A stretch of DNA of 12,756 nucleotides from Flavobacteriales bacterium UBA2040 (GTDB lineage: Bacteria; Bacteroidota; Bacteroidia; Flavobacteriales_D; Crocinitomicaceae): assembly GCA_002332715.1 (NCBI GenBank), contig DDBE01000124.1, forward strand, positions 3,614-16,369, read 5' to 3'. Below, one piece after another: positions 1 to 6,590 of the stretch. The notes beneath the pieces were generated by a model that was given only the letters and a program-made list of their open reading frames with translations, did no database searches and was not told where the DNA came from. Made by a program: the position numbers and the translations under genes. How positions within the stretch are numbered: the first letter of the stretch is position 1; every line of letters starts with the position of its first letter.

Positions 1-1458
1 TTTAGCAATGTGTTTGGCAACTACTTCTCCCGAAATTATCGATGGAGGTACACCTGGACCTGGAACCGTAAGTTGACCGGTGTAAAACATATTAGACAGT
101 TTTTTGTTCACCAGTTTTGGTTTTAAAAATGCAGTTTGTCGCAAAGTATTGGCCAATCCGTATGCATTTCCTTTGAACGCATGATAGTCATTTTTAAAAT
201 CGTCCAAACAATAACTTCTTTTGTATATTATGTTTTCCTTTATATTTTCGCCTGTTCTTTTTTCCAATCTTTCGAGTAACAGGTCAAAATATTGTTCTCG
301 TTTTTCTTCACTGTCCTTCAAGTTTGGCGCAATAGGAATCAAGAAAAATAAATTTTCGTGGCCTTCTGGAGCTACGCTTGGATCTGTAATCGATGGAACA
401 CAAGTATAAAATAAAGGCGAACTAGGCCATTTTGGGTCCGAATAAATTTCTTTTGCGTGTTTTTCAAATTCAGTGTCGAAAAATAAATTGTGGTGCTTCA
501 AATTTTTCAATCGCCGATTTACCCCAACGTAGAAAATTAAACAAGAAGGTGCCATCGAACGTTTGTCCCAATATTTATCGGAATAGTTCGCGTTTTCCTT
601 CAGCAACAGTTTGTCTGTATGGTGATAATCTGCTCCTGAAACAAAAAGATCTGCATCAAATTTATCCGAATTCGTGTGTGCCGCTGTAATCTTTTTACCC
701 GAGTGAGAAAAACCAATCACTTCTTGATTTGTTTCAATTTTCACCCCTTGTTTTTTTGCGATGGTGGAAAACGCTTCGATAATTTTATGCATGCCACCCA
801 TGGGATACCAAGTTCCAAGACTAAGATCGGCGTAATTCATCAGTGAATAAAGCGCTGGCGTGTCCTTTGGCATTGCGCCGAGAAACAAAACAGGGAATTC
901 TAAAAGCGATAGAATTTTTGGATGCTTAAAATATTTCTGCGTGTATTTGTTGAAGGATTTAAGCAAGTGCATGCTGACCAAACCCTTCATGATTCGCATG
1001 TCTGCAAATTCGGTTAATTTTAAACTTGGTTTGTGCACCAAATCTTGCATCCCTACTTCGTATTTGTATTTTGCTTCGGCAAGAAAAGTTTTAAGATGCT
1101 TCGAACTTCCAGGCTCCAACTCTTCGAACCAAGCTTCCAATTCGTTCATCTGTGCTGGAATATCTGTATGTTCGCCATCTTGCCAAAAAATGCGGTACGA
1201 AGGATCAAGTCTTTTTAGTTCGTAGAAATCGGAGGTAGTTGATCCAAATTGCTGATAGAATCTTTCGAAAACATCTGGCATCCAGTACCAACTTGGACCC
1301 ATGTCAAAAACGAAACCTTCTTTTACAAATTTGCGTGCTCTTCCGCCTATTGAATCATTTTTTTCGAGGAGGGTTACGTCATAACCTTCTTTTGCTAGAA
1401 AGCTACCTGCTGAAAGTGATGAAATTCCAGAACCGAGAACAATAACCTTTTTGGGCAT
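1..1458 (-). CDS. crtI: CrtI-type phytoene desaturase, 3' end beyond left edge
   Basis: Phytoene desaturases of this FAD-dependent family introduce double bands of conjugation into phytoene on the way to lycopene and coloured carotenoids, working at the membrane. The minus-strand frame is open for 486 codons from ATG at 1458 to the window edge and has no stop inside the window. An N-terminal dinucleotide-binding motif (VLGSGISSLSAG, residues 7-18) is followed by LLEKNDSIGGRAR (30-42). Near the C-terminus TGQLTVPGPGVPP (460-472) matches the conserved CrtI signature. Family members are about 490 residues, so only a few residues should be missing. The third glycine of GxGxxG is serine here. The start lies 8 bases after the sigma-factor stop, so the two genes are almost certainly cotranscribed; phytoene synthase or other crt genes may follow to the left, unseen. 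A related CrtI-family enzyme such as a ketocarotenoid or saturase-type member cannot be excluded. Confidence 0.93.
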   Translation of the reverse strand, partial: MPKKVIVLGSGISSLSAGSFLAKEGYDVTLLEKNDSIGGRARKFVKEGFVFDMGPSWYWMPDVFERFYQQFGSTTSDFYELKRLDPSYRIFWQDGEHTDIPAQMNELEAWFEELEPGSSKHLKTFLAEAKYKYEVGMQDLVHKPSLKLTEFADMRIMKGLVSMHLLKSFNKYTQKYFKHPKILSLLEFPVLFLGAMPKDTPALYSLMNYADLSLGTWYPMGGMHKIIEAFSTIAKKQGVKIETNQEVIGFSHSGKKITAAHTNSDKFDADLFVSGADYHHTDKLLLKENANYSDKYWDKRSMAPSCLIFYVGVNRRLKNLKHHNLFFDTEFEKHAKEIYSDPKWPSSPLFYTCVPSITDPSVAPEGHENLFFLIPIAPNLKDSEEKREQYFDLLLERLEKRTGENIKENIIYKRSYCLDDFKNDYHAFKGNAYGLANTLRQTAFLKPKLVNKKLSNMFYTGQLTVPGPGVPPSIISGEVVAKHIAK

Positions 1459-1466
1459 ACTTATTT

Positions 1467-1973
1467 TTAATTTGCGTTTTGATATTCAGAAAGTGATTCC
1501 TGTAATTTTTGTCTAGCAATAAAAATTCTACTTTTGACTGTACCAATCGGAATGTCTAGGTCTTCTGCGATTTCTTTGTATTTGAAACCTAAACAATGCA
1601 TCTCGAATGGCTTTTTATATTCCACATCTAAATTACTTATTTCTTCGCTAATTTCCTTAGCAATTAATAAATTTGATGGAGTACTTCCATTTGTGTGTTG
1701 GTTCAATAAATAACTATCTTCTGAATTGTCAAAAATAGTTCCTGCTTTTTTCTTTCTTCTATATTGATTTATAAAGATGTTTCGCATGATGGTAAAGACC
1801 CATGCTTTGAAGTTTGTTTTAGGCGTATAATACGTTCTGTAAACAAATGCCTTCATCATTGTTTCTTGCGTAAGGTCTTTGGCGTCATCCTCATTTCTGG
1901 TAAACTGAAAGGCGAAAGACTTTAAATACGATTCTAAATCTGTTAAGGCTGTGTTGAATTCTAAAGTCGACAT
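1467..1973 (-). CDS. ECF-type RNA polymerase sigma factor next to crtI
   Basis: A 168-residue sigma-70 family protein of the extracytoplasmic-function group, which directs RNA polymerase to a limited set of promoters. Region 2 covers about residues 12-75, including DAKDLTQETMMKAF (30-43) for core binding and FKAWVFTIMRNIFINQYRR (55-73) for -10 recognition. Region 4 covers about 112-162 with the helix-turn-helix YKEIAEDLDIPIGTVKSRIF (132-151). Regions 1.1 and 3 are absent, as expected of ECF factors. No anti-sigma gene lies beside it. It is the first gene of a unit with crtI, and sigma-crtI pairs are known from carotenoid clusters of Bacteroidota. Control of carotenoid synthesis is therefore the likely role, but this is inferred from context. 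The ATG at 1973 follows an A/T-rich leader without a Shine-Dalgarno sequence and lies 28 bases downstream of a good -7 element. Confidence 0.92.
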   Translation of the reverse strand: MSTLEFNTALTDLESYLKSFAFQFTRNEDDAKDLTQETMMKAFVYRTYYTPKTNFKAWVFTIMRNIFINQYRRKKKAGTIFDNSEDSYLLNQHTNGSTPSNLLIAKEISEEISNLDVEYKKPFEMHCLGFKYKEIAEDLDIPIGTVKSRIFIARQKLQESLSEYQNAN

Positions 1974-2001
1974 AAGCTTCTATTTTTTAATTTTGATGAG
2001 A

Positions 2002-2032
2002 CAAATGTAGAATATTTTGTTTAACTTTTAAA
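2002..2032 (-). promoter_or_regulatory. Predicted promoter of the sigma factor-crtI operon
   Basis: On the minus strand, TACATTTG (2009 down to 2002) matches the Bacteroidota -7 consensus TAnnTTTG exactly. A TTTA (2032-2029), one mismatch from the -33 TTTG, sits 19 bases upstream, which is the usual spacing. This would give a leader of roughly 20 bases before the ATG at 1973. The -33 element lies at the centre of the inverted repeat at 2014-2051, so a protein bound there would compete with or remodel polymerase. The match is by eye; transcription is not shown. Confidence 0.55.
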
Positions 2033-2051
2033 TAGAAAAGTTAAACAAAAT
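2014..2051. promoter_or_regulatory. Perfect 16-bp inverted repeat, candidate operator
   Basis: ATTTTGTTTAACTTTT (2014-2029) and its exact reverse complement AAAAGTTAAACAAAAT (2036-2051) are separated by 6 bases (AAATAG). Each arm contains a small dyad of the form GTT-n-AAC (2019-2025 and 2040-2046) whose centres are 21 bp apart, about two helical turns. This arrangement suits two protein dimers on one face of the DNA. It covers the -33 region and spacer of the predicted sigma/crtI promoter, so an operator for a carotenoid regulator (for example a MerR/CarH-like protein encoded elsewhere) is the favoured reading. A terminator is less likely because each stem arm has only two G/C bases. Confidence 0.55.
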
Positions 2052-2072
2052 GCCAAATAATATTAAAATCCC

Positions 2073-2098
2073 GTGTCAGACCTACGATAGGATGGCAC
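2073..2098 (-). terminator. Possible purK terminator hairpin
   Basis: Immediately after the purK stop the minus strand can fold GTGCCA against TGACAC (one C-A mismatch), then a small internal loop, then CCTA/TAGG closed by a three-base loop. The hairpin is followed by GGGATTTTAATATTATTT, which is T-rich but broken by A residues. Position and shape fit a transcription end for purK before the sigma-factor promoter; the poor U-tract keeps the call tentative. Confidence 0.4.
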
Positions 2099-2099
2099 T

Positions 2100-3239
2100 T
2101 TATGATTTTACTTTTAGAATATTTTTTACGGATTTAGCCAATTTTTTGGCTTCTTCGAGCTTAGAGGCGGTGACAGTGACATGTCCCATTTTTCGGAAAG
2201 ATTTTGTTTTTTCTTTACCATATAGATGAATGTGGACGCCCGGCATGGCAATCACTTCATGTAGTCCTTCGTAGAACGCACTTCCTTCGAAGCCTTTTTC
2301 ACCCAAAAGGTTGATCATAACGGAAGGTTGAGTAATTTTTGTAGAACCCAAAGGCCAATTCAAAATAGACCGCATATGTTGTTCAAATTGCGAGGTTTCG
2401 TTTCCTTCGATAGTTTGATGTCCGCTGTTATGCGGACGAGGAGCAACTTCGTTGACCAATAAACTTCCGTCATTCGTCAAAAACATTTCAACGGCTAAAA
2501 TCCCAACAAAATATAGCTTGTTGGCTACGTCAATAGCTAATTCTTGAGCGTTTTTTTCAATTTCAGCATCTATTTCAGCAGGTGAAAAAAGGAATTCCAC
2601 CAAGTTTGCTTCTGAGTTAAATTCACTTTCGGTTGTTGGATAAACTGCCGTCTCTCCCTTTGGATTTCGAACCACAATTACAGAGAGTTCTTTCGCAAAC
2701 GGGATTTTATTTTCAATAATCGATGGAGCATCAAACAACTGACTGAAATCACTTTCGTTGTTGACTACTTGAACACCTTTTCCGTCGTAACCACCCGTTC
2801 GCAGCTTTTGAACAAAAGGTGCTTGGGCAAATTCATGAACTTCTTTGGCATTCGCCGCCAGTTTATAAGGAGCAGTAGGAATATTATTGTTAGAATAGAA
2901 CTGTTTTTGCAACCCTTTGTCTTTAATAATTCGTAAAATTCTCGGTTGCGGATAAACGGGAATTCCTTCGCTTTCCAATTTTTCCAGCGCTTCAATATTT
3001 ACATTTTCAATTTCAATCGTAACAAGGGATTTGTCTTTACCGAAGGTATAAACGGTATCGAAATCTTGCAATGAACCTACTGTGAAACTTGCCGCCAAGC
3101 GGGAACAAGGTGCTTCAGCGTCAGGGTCGATGCAATGCACATGAACATCGTAATTCATCGCTTCTTGAATAAACATTCGTCCCAGTTGTCCGCCACCGAG
3201 CATTCCCAATCTAAAATTTTTGCCGTAGCTCTTTTCCAT
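2100..3239 (-). CDS. purK: N5-carboxyaminoimidazole ribonucleotide synthase (PurK)
   Basis: PurK uses ATP and bicarbonate to carboxylate aminoimidazole ribonucleotide to N5-CAIR in de novo purine synthesis; PurE then isomerises the product. The protein is 379 residues, typical of the family. The N-terminal fold shows LGMLGGGQLGRM (11-22). The ATP-grasp part includes FVQKLRTGGYDGKGVQVV (142-159) and the metal/ATP-binding segment LVNEVAPRPHNSGHQTIEG (261-279). The C-terminus has KSFRKMGHVTVTA (346-358). An in-frame start exists at 3431, but the 64 residues it would add do not look like PurK and would overlap the divergent hpt-adk gene. The ATG at 3239 gives the family N-terminus and lies just 7 bases past a perfect -7 element. 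No purE is adjacent; the next gene on this strand is the unrelated sigma factor. Confidence 0.96.
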   Translation of the reverse strand: MEKSYGKNFRLGMLGGGQLGRMFIQEAMNYDVHVHCIDPDAEAPCSRLAASFTVGSLQDFDTVYTFGKDKSLVTIEIENVNIEALEKLESEGIPVYPQPRILRIIKDKGLQKQFYSNNNIPTAPYKLAANAKEVHEFAQAPFVQKLRTGGYDGKGVQVVNNESDFSQLFDAPSIIENKIPFAKELSVIVVRNPKGETAVYPTTESEFNSEANLVEFLFSPAEIDAEIEKNAQELAIDVANKLYFVGILAVEMFLTNDGSLLVNEVAPRPHNSGHQTIEGNETSQFEQHMRSILNWPLGSTKITQPSVMINLLGEKGFEGSAFYEGLHEVIAMPGVHIHLYGKEKTKSFRKMGHVTVTASKLEEAKKLAKSVKNILKVKS

Positions 3240-3246
3240 AATCGTG

Positions 3247-3276
3247 CAAAGATAAGAATCTTCTTTTCTGTATAAA
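3247..3276 (-). promoter_or_regulatory. Predicted purK promoter
   Basis: The minus strand carries TATCTTTG (3254 down to 3247), an exact match to TAnnTTTG. A TTTA (3276-3273) 18 bases upstream is a weak -33 candidate. The ATG follows the -7 box by only 7 bases, so the transcript would be leaderless or nearly so. This placement also argues against the upstream start at 3431. Confidence 0.5.
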
Positions 3277-3301
3277 CGAAAGTATAAAATACCCAATTCT
3301 G

Positions 3302-3330
3302 CTTGAATTGCTAAGATTTCCTTAATTTTG
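3302..3330 (+). promoter_or_regulatory. Predicted promoter of the hpt-adk/obg operon
   Basis: TAATTTTG (3323-3330) matches TAnnTTTG exactly, and CTTG (3302-3305) lies 17 bases upstream as a -33 element. The GTG start at 3351 is 20 bases downstream, leaving a short leader without a Shine-Dalgarno sequence. The element faces away from the purK promoter within the same 111-bp gap. Confidence 0.5.
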
Positions 3331-3350
3331 CAATTCAATTCAAAGGTATC

Positions 3351-4472
3351 GTGATTCAAATTCGAGATAAAAAATTTGTTCCTTTTATAAAGGCAGGAGA
3401 AATTAAAGCAGAAGTTGCTTCGTTGGCGCAAACGTTAAATAAGGAGTACGAAGGAAAGGATGTAATTTTCATTGCAATACTTAACGGGGCATTTATGTTC
3501 GCTTCTGATTTGTTCAAAGAAATTGATTTGCTAAGTGCGATTAGCTTTATCAAAGTGTCGTCGTATTCAGGAATGAACACAACGGGTCGAGTAGATGAAA
3601 TTATTGGTTTGATGACTAGCATCAAGGACAAGCATGTCGTCATTATAGAGGACATTGTCGATACAGGAATCACCATTGAAAAGGTAAAAAAGTTGATGTG
3701 GTCTGAAGAACCTGCATCAGTTGAGACCTGCACACTTTTATTTAAGCCCGATGCCTTCCAAGAAAAAGAAATTCCTAAATTTATAGGATTCTCAATTCCC
3801 AATCGATTTGTCGTTGGTTATGGATTAGACTACGATGAATTGGGTAGAAATTTAGGAGAGATTTATCAATTAAAAGAGGACGATTCCTCAGAAAAAAATA
3901 TGTTGAATATTGTACTCTTTGGCCCTCCGGGAGCTGGAAAAGGAACACAGTCTGAACGTTTAATTGGAAAATATGGTTTGTCGCATTTGTCTACAGGCGA
4001 TATTTTTCGTTTTAACATCAGCAACAAAACCGAGTTAGGTGAATTAGCGAAAAGTTACATGGACAAGGGCCAATTGGTTCCAGACGAAGTGACAATTAAA
4101 ATGCTGCGCGCTGAAGTTGAAAAAAATACAGAAGCCAAAGGATTTATTTTCGATGGTTTCCCAAGAACGAATCCTCAAGCAAAAGCCTTGGATGAACTAT
4201 TGTCTGAACTAGGCACATCTATTTCGGCAATGCTTTCTTTGGAAGTGGAGGAGGAAGAACTTAAAACGCGTTTGATGAAACGAGCAGAAACGAGCGGTCG
4301 TCCCGATGATGCCGATCCTGTAATTATTCAGAATCGAATTAATGTTTATCGCGCTGAAACTGAACCCGTAAAAGTATATTATGAAGGTCAAGATAAATTG
4401 TTCGGTATAAACGGTTTAGGTCCAATAGACGATATCACGAAACTTCTTTTTGAGGCAATCGATTCCCTTTAA
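3351..4472 (+). CDS. adk: Fused hypoxanthine phosphoribosyltransferase-adenylate kinase
   Basis: One 373-residue frame carries two complete enzymes. Residues 1-175 are a hypoxanthine/guanine phosphoribosyltransferase (purine base + PRPP to IMP or GMP), with the PRPP-binding loop VVIIEDIVDTGITI (96-109) and GYGLDYDELGRNL near 158-170. After a polar linker (about 174-183) comes adenylate kinase (AMP + ATP to 2 ADP): P-loop GPPGAGKGTQ (191-200), STGD (214-217), DGFPRT (268-273) and a short LID with RAETSGRPDD (311-320). The start is GTG at 3351, chosen because MIQIRDKKFVPFI fits the usual Hpt N-terminus. An in-frame ATG at 3900 (residue 184) falls exactly where a free-standing 190-residue Adk would begin, so a second internally initiated product is possible. 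Hpt and Adk genes are neighbours in many Flavobacteriales, and this fusion probably arose from such a pair. The gene leads an operon with obg 25 bases downstream. Confidence 0.95.
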   Translation: MIQIRDKKFVPFIKAGEIKAEVASLAQTLNKEYEGKDVIFIAILNGAFMFASDLFKEIDLLSAISFIKVSSYSGMNTTGRVDEIIGLMTSIKDKHVVIIEDIVDTGITIEKVKKLMWSEEPASVETCTLLFKPDAFQEKEIPKFIGFSIPNRFVVGYGLDYDELGRNLGEIYQLKEDDSSEKNMLNIVLFGPPGAGKGTQSERLIGKYGLSHLSTGDIFRFNISNKTELGELAKSYMDKGQLVPDEVTIKMLRAEVEKNTEAKGFIFDGFPRTNPQAKALDELLSELGTSISAMLSLEVEEEELKTRLMKRAETSGRPDDADPVIIQNRINVYRAETEPVKVYYEGQDKLFGINGLGPIDDITKLLFEAIDSL

Positions 4473-4497
4473 AAAACACAATTAAAATACAGACCTG

Positions 4498-5487
4498 ATG
4501 GCATCCGATAATTTTGTCGATTACGTAAAAATTCACTGCAAATCAGGAAATGGTGGAGGTGGCTCTGCACACTTTCGTCGTGAAAAATATATTACACAAG
4601 GTGGTCCTGATGGTGGCGATGGTGGACGTGGAGGACATATAATTCTACGTGGAAACACACAGATGTGGACTTTACTTCACCTGAAGTACAATAAGCATTT
4701 CAAGGCTGAACATGGTAAACATGGTGCTGGAGCATTAAAAACTGGCGGTCAAGGAAAAGATACGTTTATCGATGTGCCGATTGGGACGATTGCTAAAGAT
4801 CACGAAACAGGTGAAGTTCTTTTTGAGATAACGAGAGATGGAGAAGAACAAATATTAATGCCCGGAGGACGAGGCGGTTTAGGAAATAACAACTTTAAAT
4901 CATCGACCAATCAAACACCAAGATTTGCACAACCGGGAGAGCCAGCTCAAGAAGCGTGGTGCATACTAGAATTGAAAGTTCTAGCAGATGTTGGTCTTGT
5001 CGGTTTCCCGAATGCAGGAAAAAGTACTTTATTGTCCGTTGTTTCAGCGGCGAAACCTGAGATTGGAAATTATCCATTTACGACTTTACGTCCTAATTTG
5101 GGAATCGTAGATTATCGCGAAGCCCGTAGTTTCATCATGGCCGATATTCCAGGAATAATTGAAGGAGCGCATAAAGGCAAAGGCTTGGGATTACGTTTTT
5201 TACGTCACATTGAACGAAATTCTTTGTTGCTTTTCATGGTGCCAGCGGATAGCGACGACATTAAAAAAGAATATGAAGTTTTGCTCAACGAATTGAAGCA
5301 ATACAATAGCGAAATGTTATTGAAAACGAGAATTCTTGCTATTACTAAATCGGATATGTTGGACGAAGAGTTGACAGCCGAGATCAAGAAAGATTTACCA
5401 GATGTACCTTCCATCTTAATTTCTTCCGTAGCGGAAAAAGGAATTGTAGAATTGAAAGATATAATCTGGCAAGCATTACAAGACTAA
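4498..5487 (+). CDS. obgE: Obg-family GTPase (ribosome assembly)
   Basis: Obg is an essential GTPase that binds the large ribosomal subunit and links ribosome maturation to growth and stress. The 329-residue protein opens with the glycine-rich Obg fold (about 1-160; [17 protein letters not shown] and [13 protein letters not shown] are visible). It continues with a G domain: G1 GFPNAGKST (169-177), switch [13 protein letters not shown]3 DIPG (216-219), G4 TKSD (283-286, in place of NKxD) and G5 SSVAEKG. It ends after the G domain and lacks the C-terminal OCT domain found in Bacillus Obg; shorter Obg proteins are common in this phylum. The ATG at 4498 is 25 bases after hpt-adk, and the stop codon is followed directly by the ATG of the PAP2 gene. 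Translational coupling within the operon is likely. Confidence 0.96.
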   Translation: MASDNFVDYVKIHCKSGNGGGGSAHFRREKYITQGGPDGGDGGRGGHIILRGNTQMWTLLHLKYNKHFKAEHGKHGAGALKTGGQGKDTFIDVPIGTIAKDHETGEVLFEITRDGEEQILMPGGRGGLGNNNFKSSTNQTPRFAQPGEPAQEAWCILELKVLADVGLVGFPNAGKSTLLSVVSAAKPEIGNYPFTTLRPNLGIVDYREARSFIMADIPGIIEGAHKGKGLGLRFLRHIERNSLLLFMVPADSDDIKKEYEVLLNELKQYNSEMLLKTRILAITKSDMLDEELTAEIKKDLPDVPSILISSVAEKGIVELKDIIWQALQD

Positions 5488-6072
5488 ATGGAAACGCTCG
5501 AAGCATGGGATAGAGCCATCGTTTTGATGGTCAATGGATGGAATTCTCCGGGATTGGATCATTTCATGTGGATAGTTTCAGGAAAGTTAACGTGGTTTCC
5601 AATCTGGCTGTTGTTTATTTATCTGGCGTATCGAAAATTAGAAACTAAACCCTTTATTGCTTTTTTAGTGTGTGCCATAGTTTCCATTGGAATTGCTGAT
5701 TTTACAGCAGCACAAATTTTAAAAGAAGGAATTCAACGGTATCGTCCTTCGCATAATTTGTTGTTGACCGATCAATTACATTTCTATCAAATTACGGCGA
5801 AGGATTTTTATAAAGGAGGACAATATGGTTTTGTCTCCAATCATGCTGCCAACTTTTTTGCAATTTGTTCATGGGTGGCCGTTTTGTTTTGGAATTTTAA
5901 ACGTTGGTTCGTTTACATCATGCTGTTTTCGGCCGTTCTAGTTGGATTTAGTCGAATTTATTTGGGAGTACATTATCTATCCGATGTTGTCGCTGGTGGA
6001 TTGTGGGGAATGATGATTTCCTATTTAATATATCGTTTTGTATATTTGAAATGGATAGCACGGTATTCATGA
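5488..6072 (+). CDS. PAP2-superfamily membrane phosphatase
   Basis: A 194-residue integral membrane protein with the three-part phosphatidic acid phosphatase type 2 signature. This is K-x6-RP at K79-P87 (KEGIQRYRP), SNHA at 117-120 in the place of the PSGH motif with H119 as the likely acid/base, and SR-x5-H-x3-D at S155-D166 (SRIYLGVHYLSD) with H162 as the predicted nucleophile. About five hydrophobic helices surround these motifs. Family members dephosphorylate lipid pyrophosphates such as undecaprenyl pyrophosphate, or phosphatidate. Carrier-lipid recycling is plausible but the substrate cannot be told from sequence. The gene begins on the base after the obg stop (TAA then ATG) and its own stop overlaps the crcB start, so all three are probably translated from one message by coupling. 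Confidence 0.92.
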   Translation: METLEAWDRAIVLMVNGWNSPGLDHFMWIVSGKLTWFPIWLLFIYLAYRKLETKPFIAFLVCAIVSIGIADFTAAQILKEGIQRYRPSHNLLLTDQLHFYQITAKDFYKGGQYGFVSNHAANFFAICSWVAVLFWNFKRWFVYIMLFSAVLVGFSRIYLGVHYLSDVVAGGLWGMMISYLIYRFVYLKWIARYS

Positions 6073-6419
6073 ATTACCTATTGATTTTTCTTGGAGGTGG
6101 ATTGGGAAGTGTTTGTCGCTTCGGAATATCGCGGTTAATCACCACTGGAACTTTCAATTTTCCATATGCCACGCTTACGTCAAATTTACTAGCAAGTCTT
6201 ATATTGGCCATTGGCGTTTATCACTTACCAAAAGGAGAATCAGGTTGGTTACCTTATTTTTTAGTTATAGGATTTTGTGGTGGATTCAGCACATTTTCGA
6301 CTTTTAGTCATGAGCTGGTTTTGTTGCTACAGAATGGGAATTGGATTCAAGCGATACTTTACTTATTGGTTTCGGTGCTTTGTGGTGTCGGATGTATTTG
6401 GATGTTGGCGGTGAAATAA
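6069..6419 (+). CDS. crcB: CrcB/Fluc fluoride channel
   Basis: Fluc proteins are small dual-topology membrane channels that let fluoride leave the cell. The 116-residue product has four hydrophobic segments and the family motifs GGGLGSVCRFGISR (9-22), an asparagine in TLTSN (N39), and GFCGGFSTFSTFSHE (68-82), which contains the phenylalanines lining the pore. The frame stays open to 6003, but the ATG at 6069 is preferred because MNYLLIFLGGGLG is the normal N-terminus; this start overlaps the PAP2 stop as ATGA. Single copies assemble as homodimers, so no second crcB is needed. As the last gene of the hpt-adk/obg operon it has no space for its own fluoride riboswitch, suggesting constitutive expression. 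Confidence 0.93.
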   Translation: MNYLLIFLGGGLGSVCRFGISRLITTGTFNFPYATLTSNLLASLILAIGVYHLPKGESGWLPYFLVIGFCGGFSTFSTFSHELVLLLQNGNWIQAILYLLVSVLCGVGCIWMLAVK

Positions 6420-6438
6420 TGAAATCATATCCGATTCT

Positions 6439-6462
6439 CAGAGACTAAAAACTTAGTCTTTG
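6439..6462 (+). terminator. Weak hairpin after crcB, possible terminator
   Basis: AGACTAA (6442-6448) pairs perfectly with TTAGTCT (6453-6459) across a four-base loop, and the stem can be extended to about 10 bp with one G-U pair. Only a short T-run follows, though more A/T-rich sequence comes after it. It lies 20 bases past the last gene of the operon. The remaining intergenic sequence to 6590 shows nothing else but the predicted -7 element for the next gene. Confidence 0.4.
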
Positions 6463-6567
6463 CGAATTTAAAAATTTTCGAATTTTGACAGACTTTTTTC
6501 TCAAATCAAGAATTATTTATCATTACCGAAGGAATCCTATTTAACTGTCGTCCAATTAAAGCAACCG

Positions 6568-6575
6568 TAACTTTA
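6568..6575 (+). promoter_or_regulatory. Possible -7 element of the CotH-family gene
   Basis: TAACTTTA differs from TAnnTTTG only at the last base and lies 15 bases before the ATG at 6591, in line with the short leaders of other genes here. No convincing -33 element was found 17-23 bases upstream, so this is a weak call. Confidence 0.3.
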
Positions 6576-6590
6576 CTTAATTTATTTTAA

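Noticed and set aside
221..1445. Several plus-strand open frames of 60-120 codons across the left end
   Set aside because: They lie opposite the minus-strand crtI, which has unmistakable family motifs from end to end; none of them resembles a known protein.
2014..2051. Reading the 16-bp inverted repeat as an intrinsic terminator for purK
   Set aside because: The stem is almost all A/T, it overlaps the downstream promoter, and a more G/C-rich hairpin lies nearer the purK stop.
3240..3431. 64-residue N-terminal extension of PurK from an upstream start at 3431
   Set aside because: The extension overlaps the hpt coding region on the other strand, lacks PurK similarity, and a perfect -7 element sits just before the ATG at 3239.
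3356..3802. 148-codon minus-strand frame opposite the hpt part of the fusion gene
   Set aside because: It is the complement of conserved PRPP-binding sequence and shows no domain of its own.
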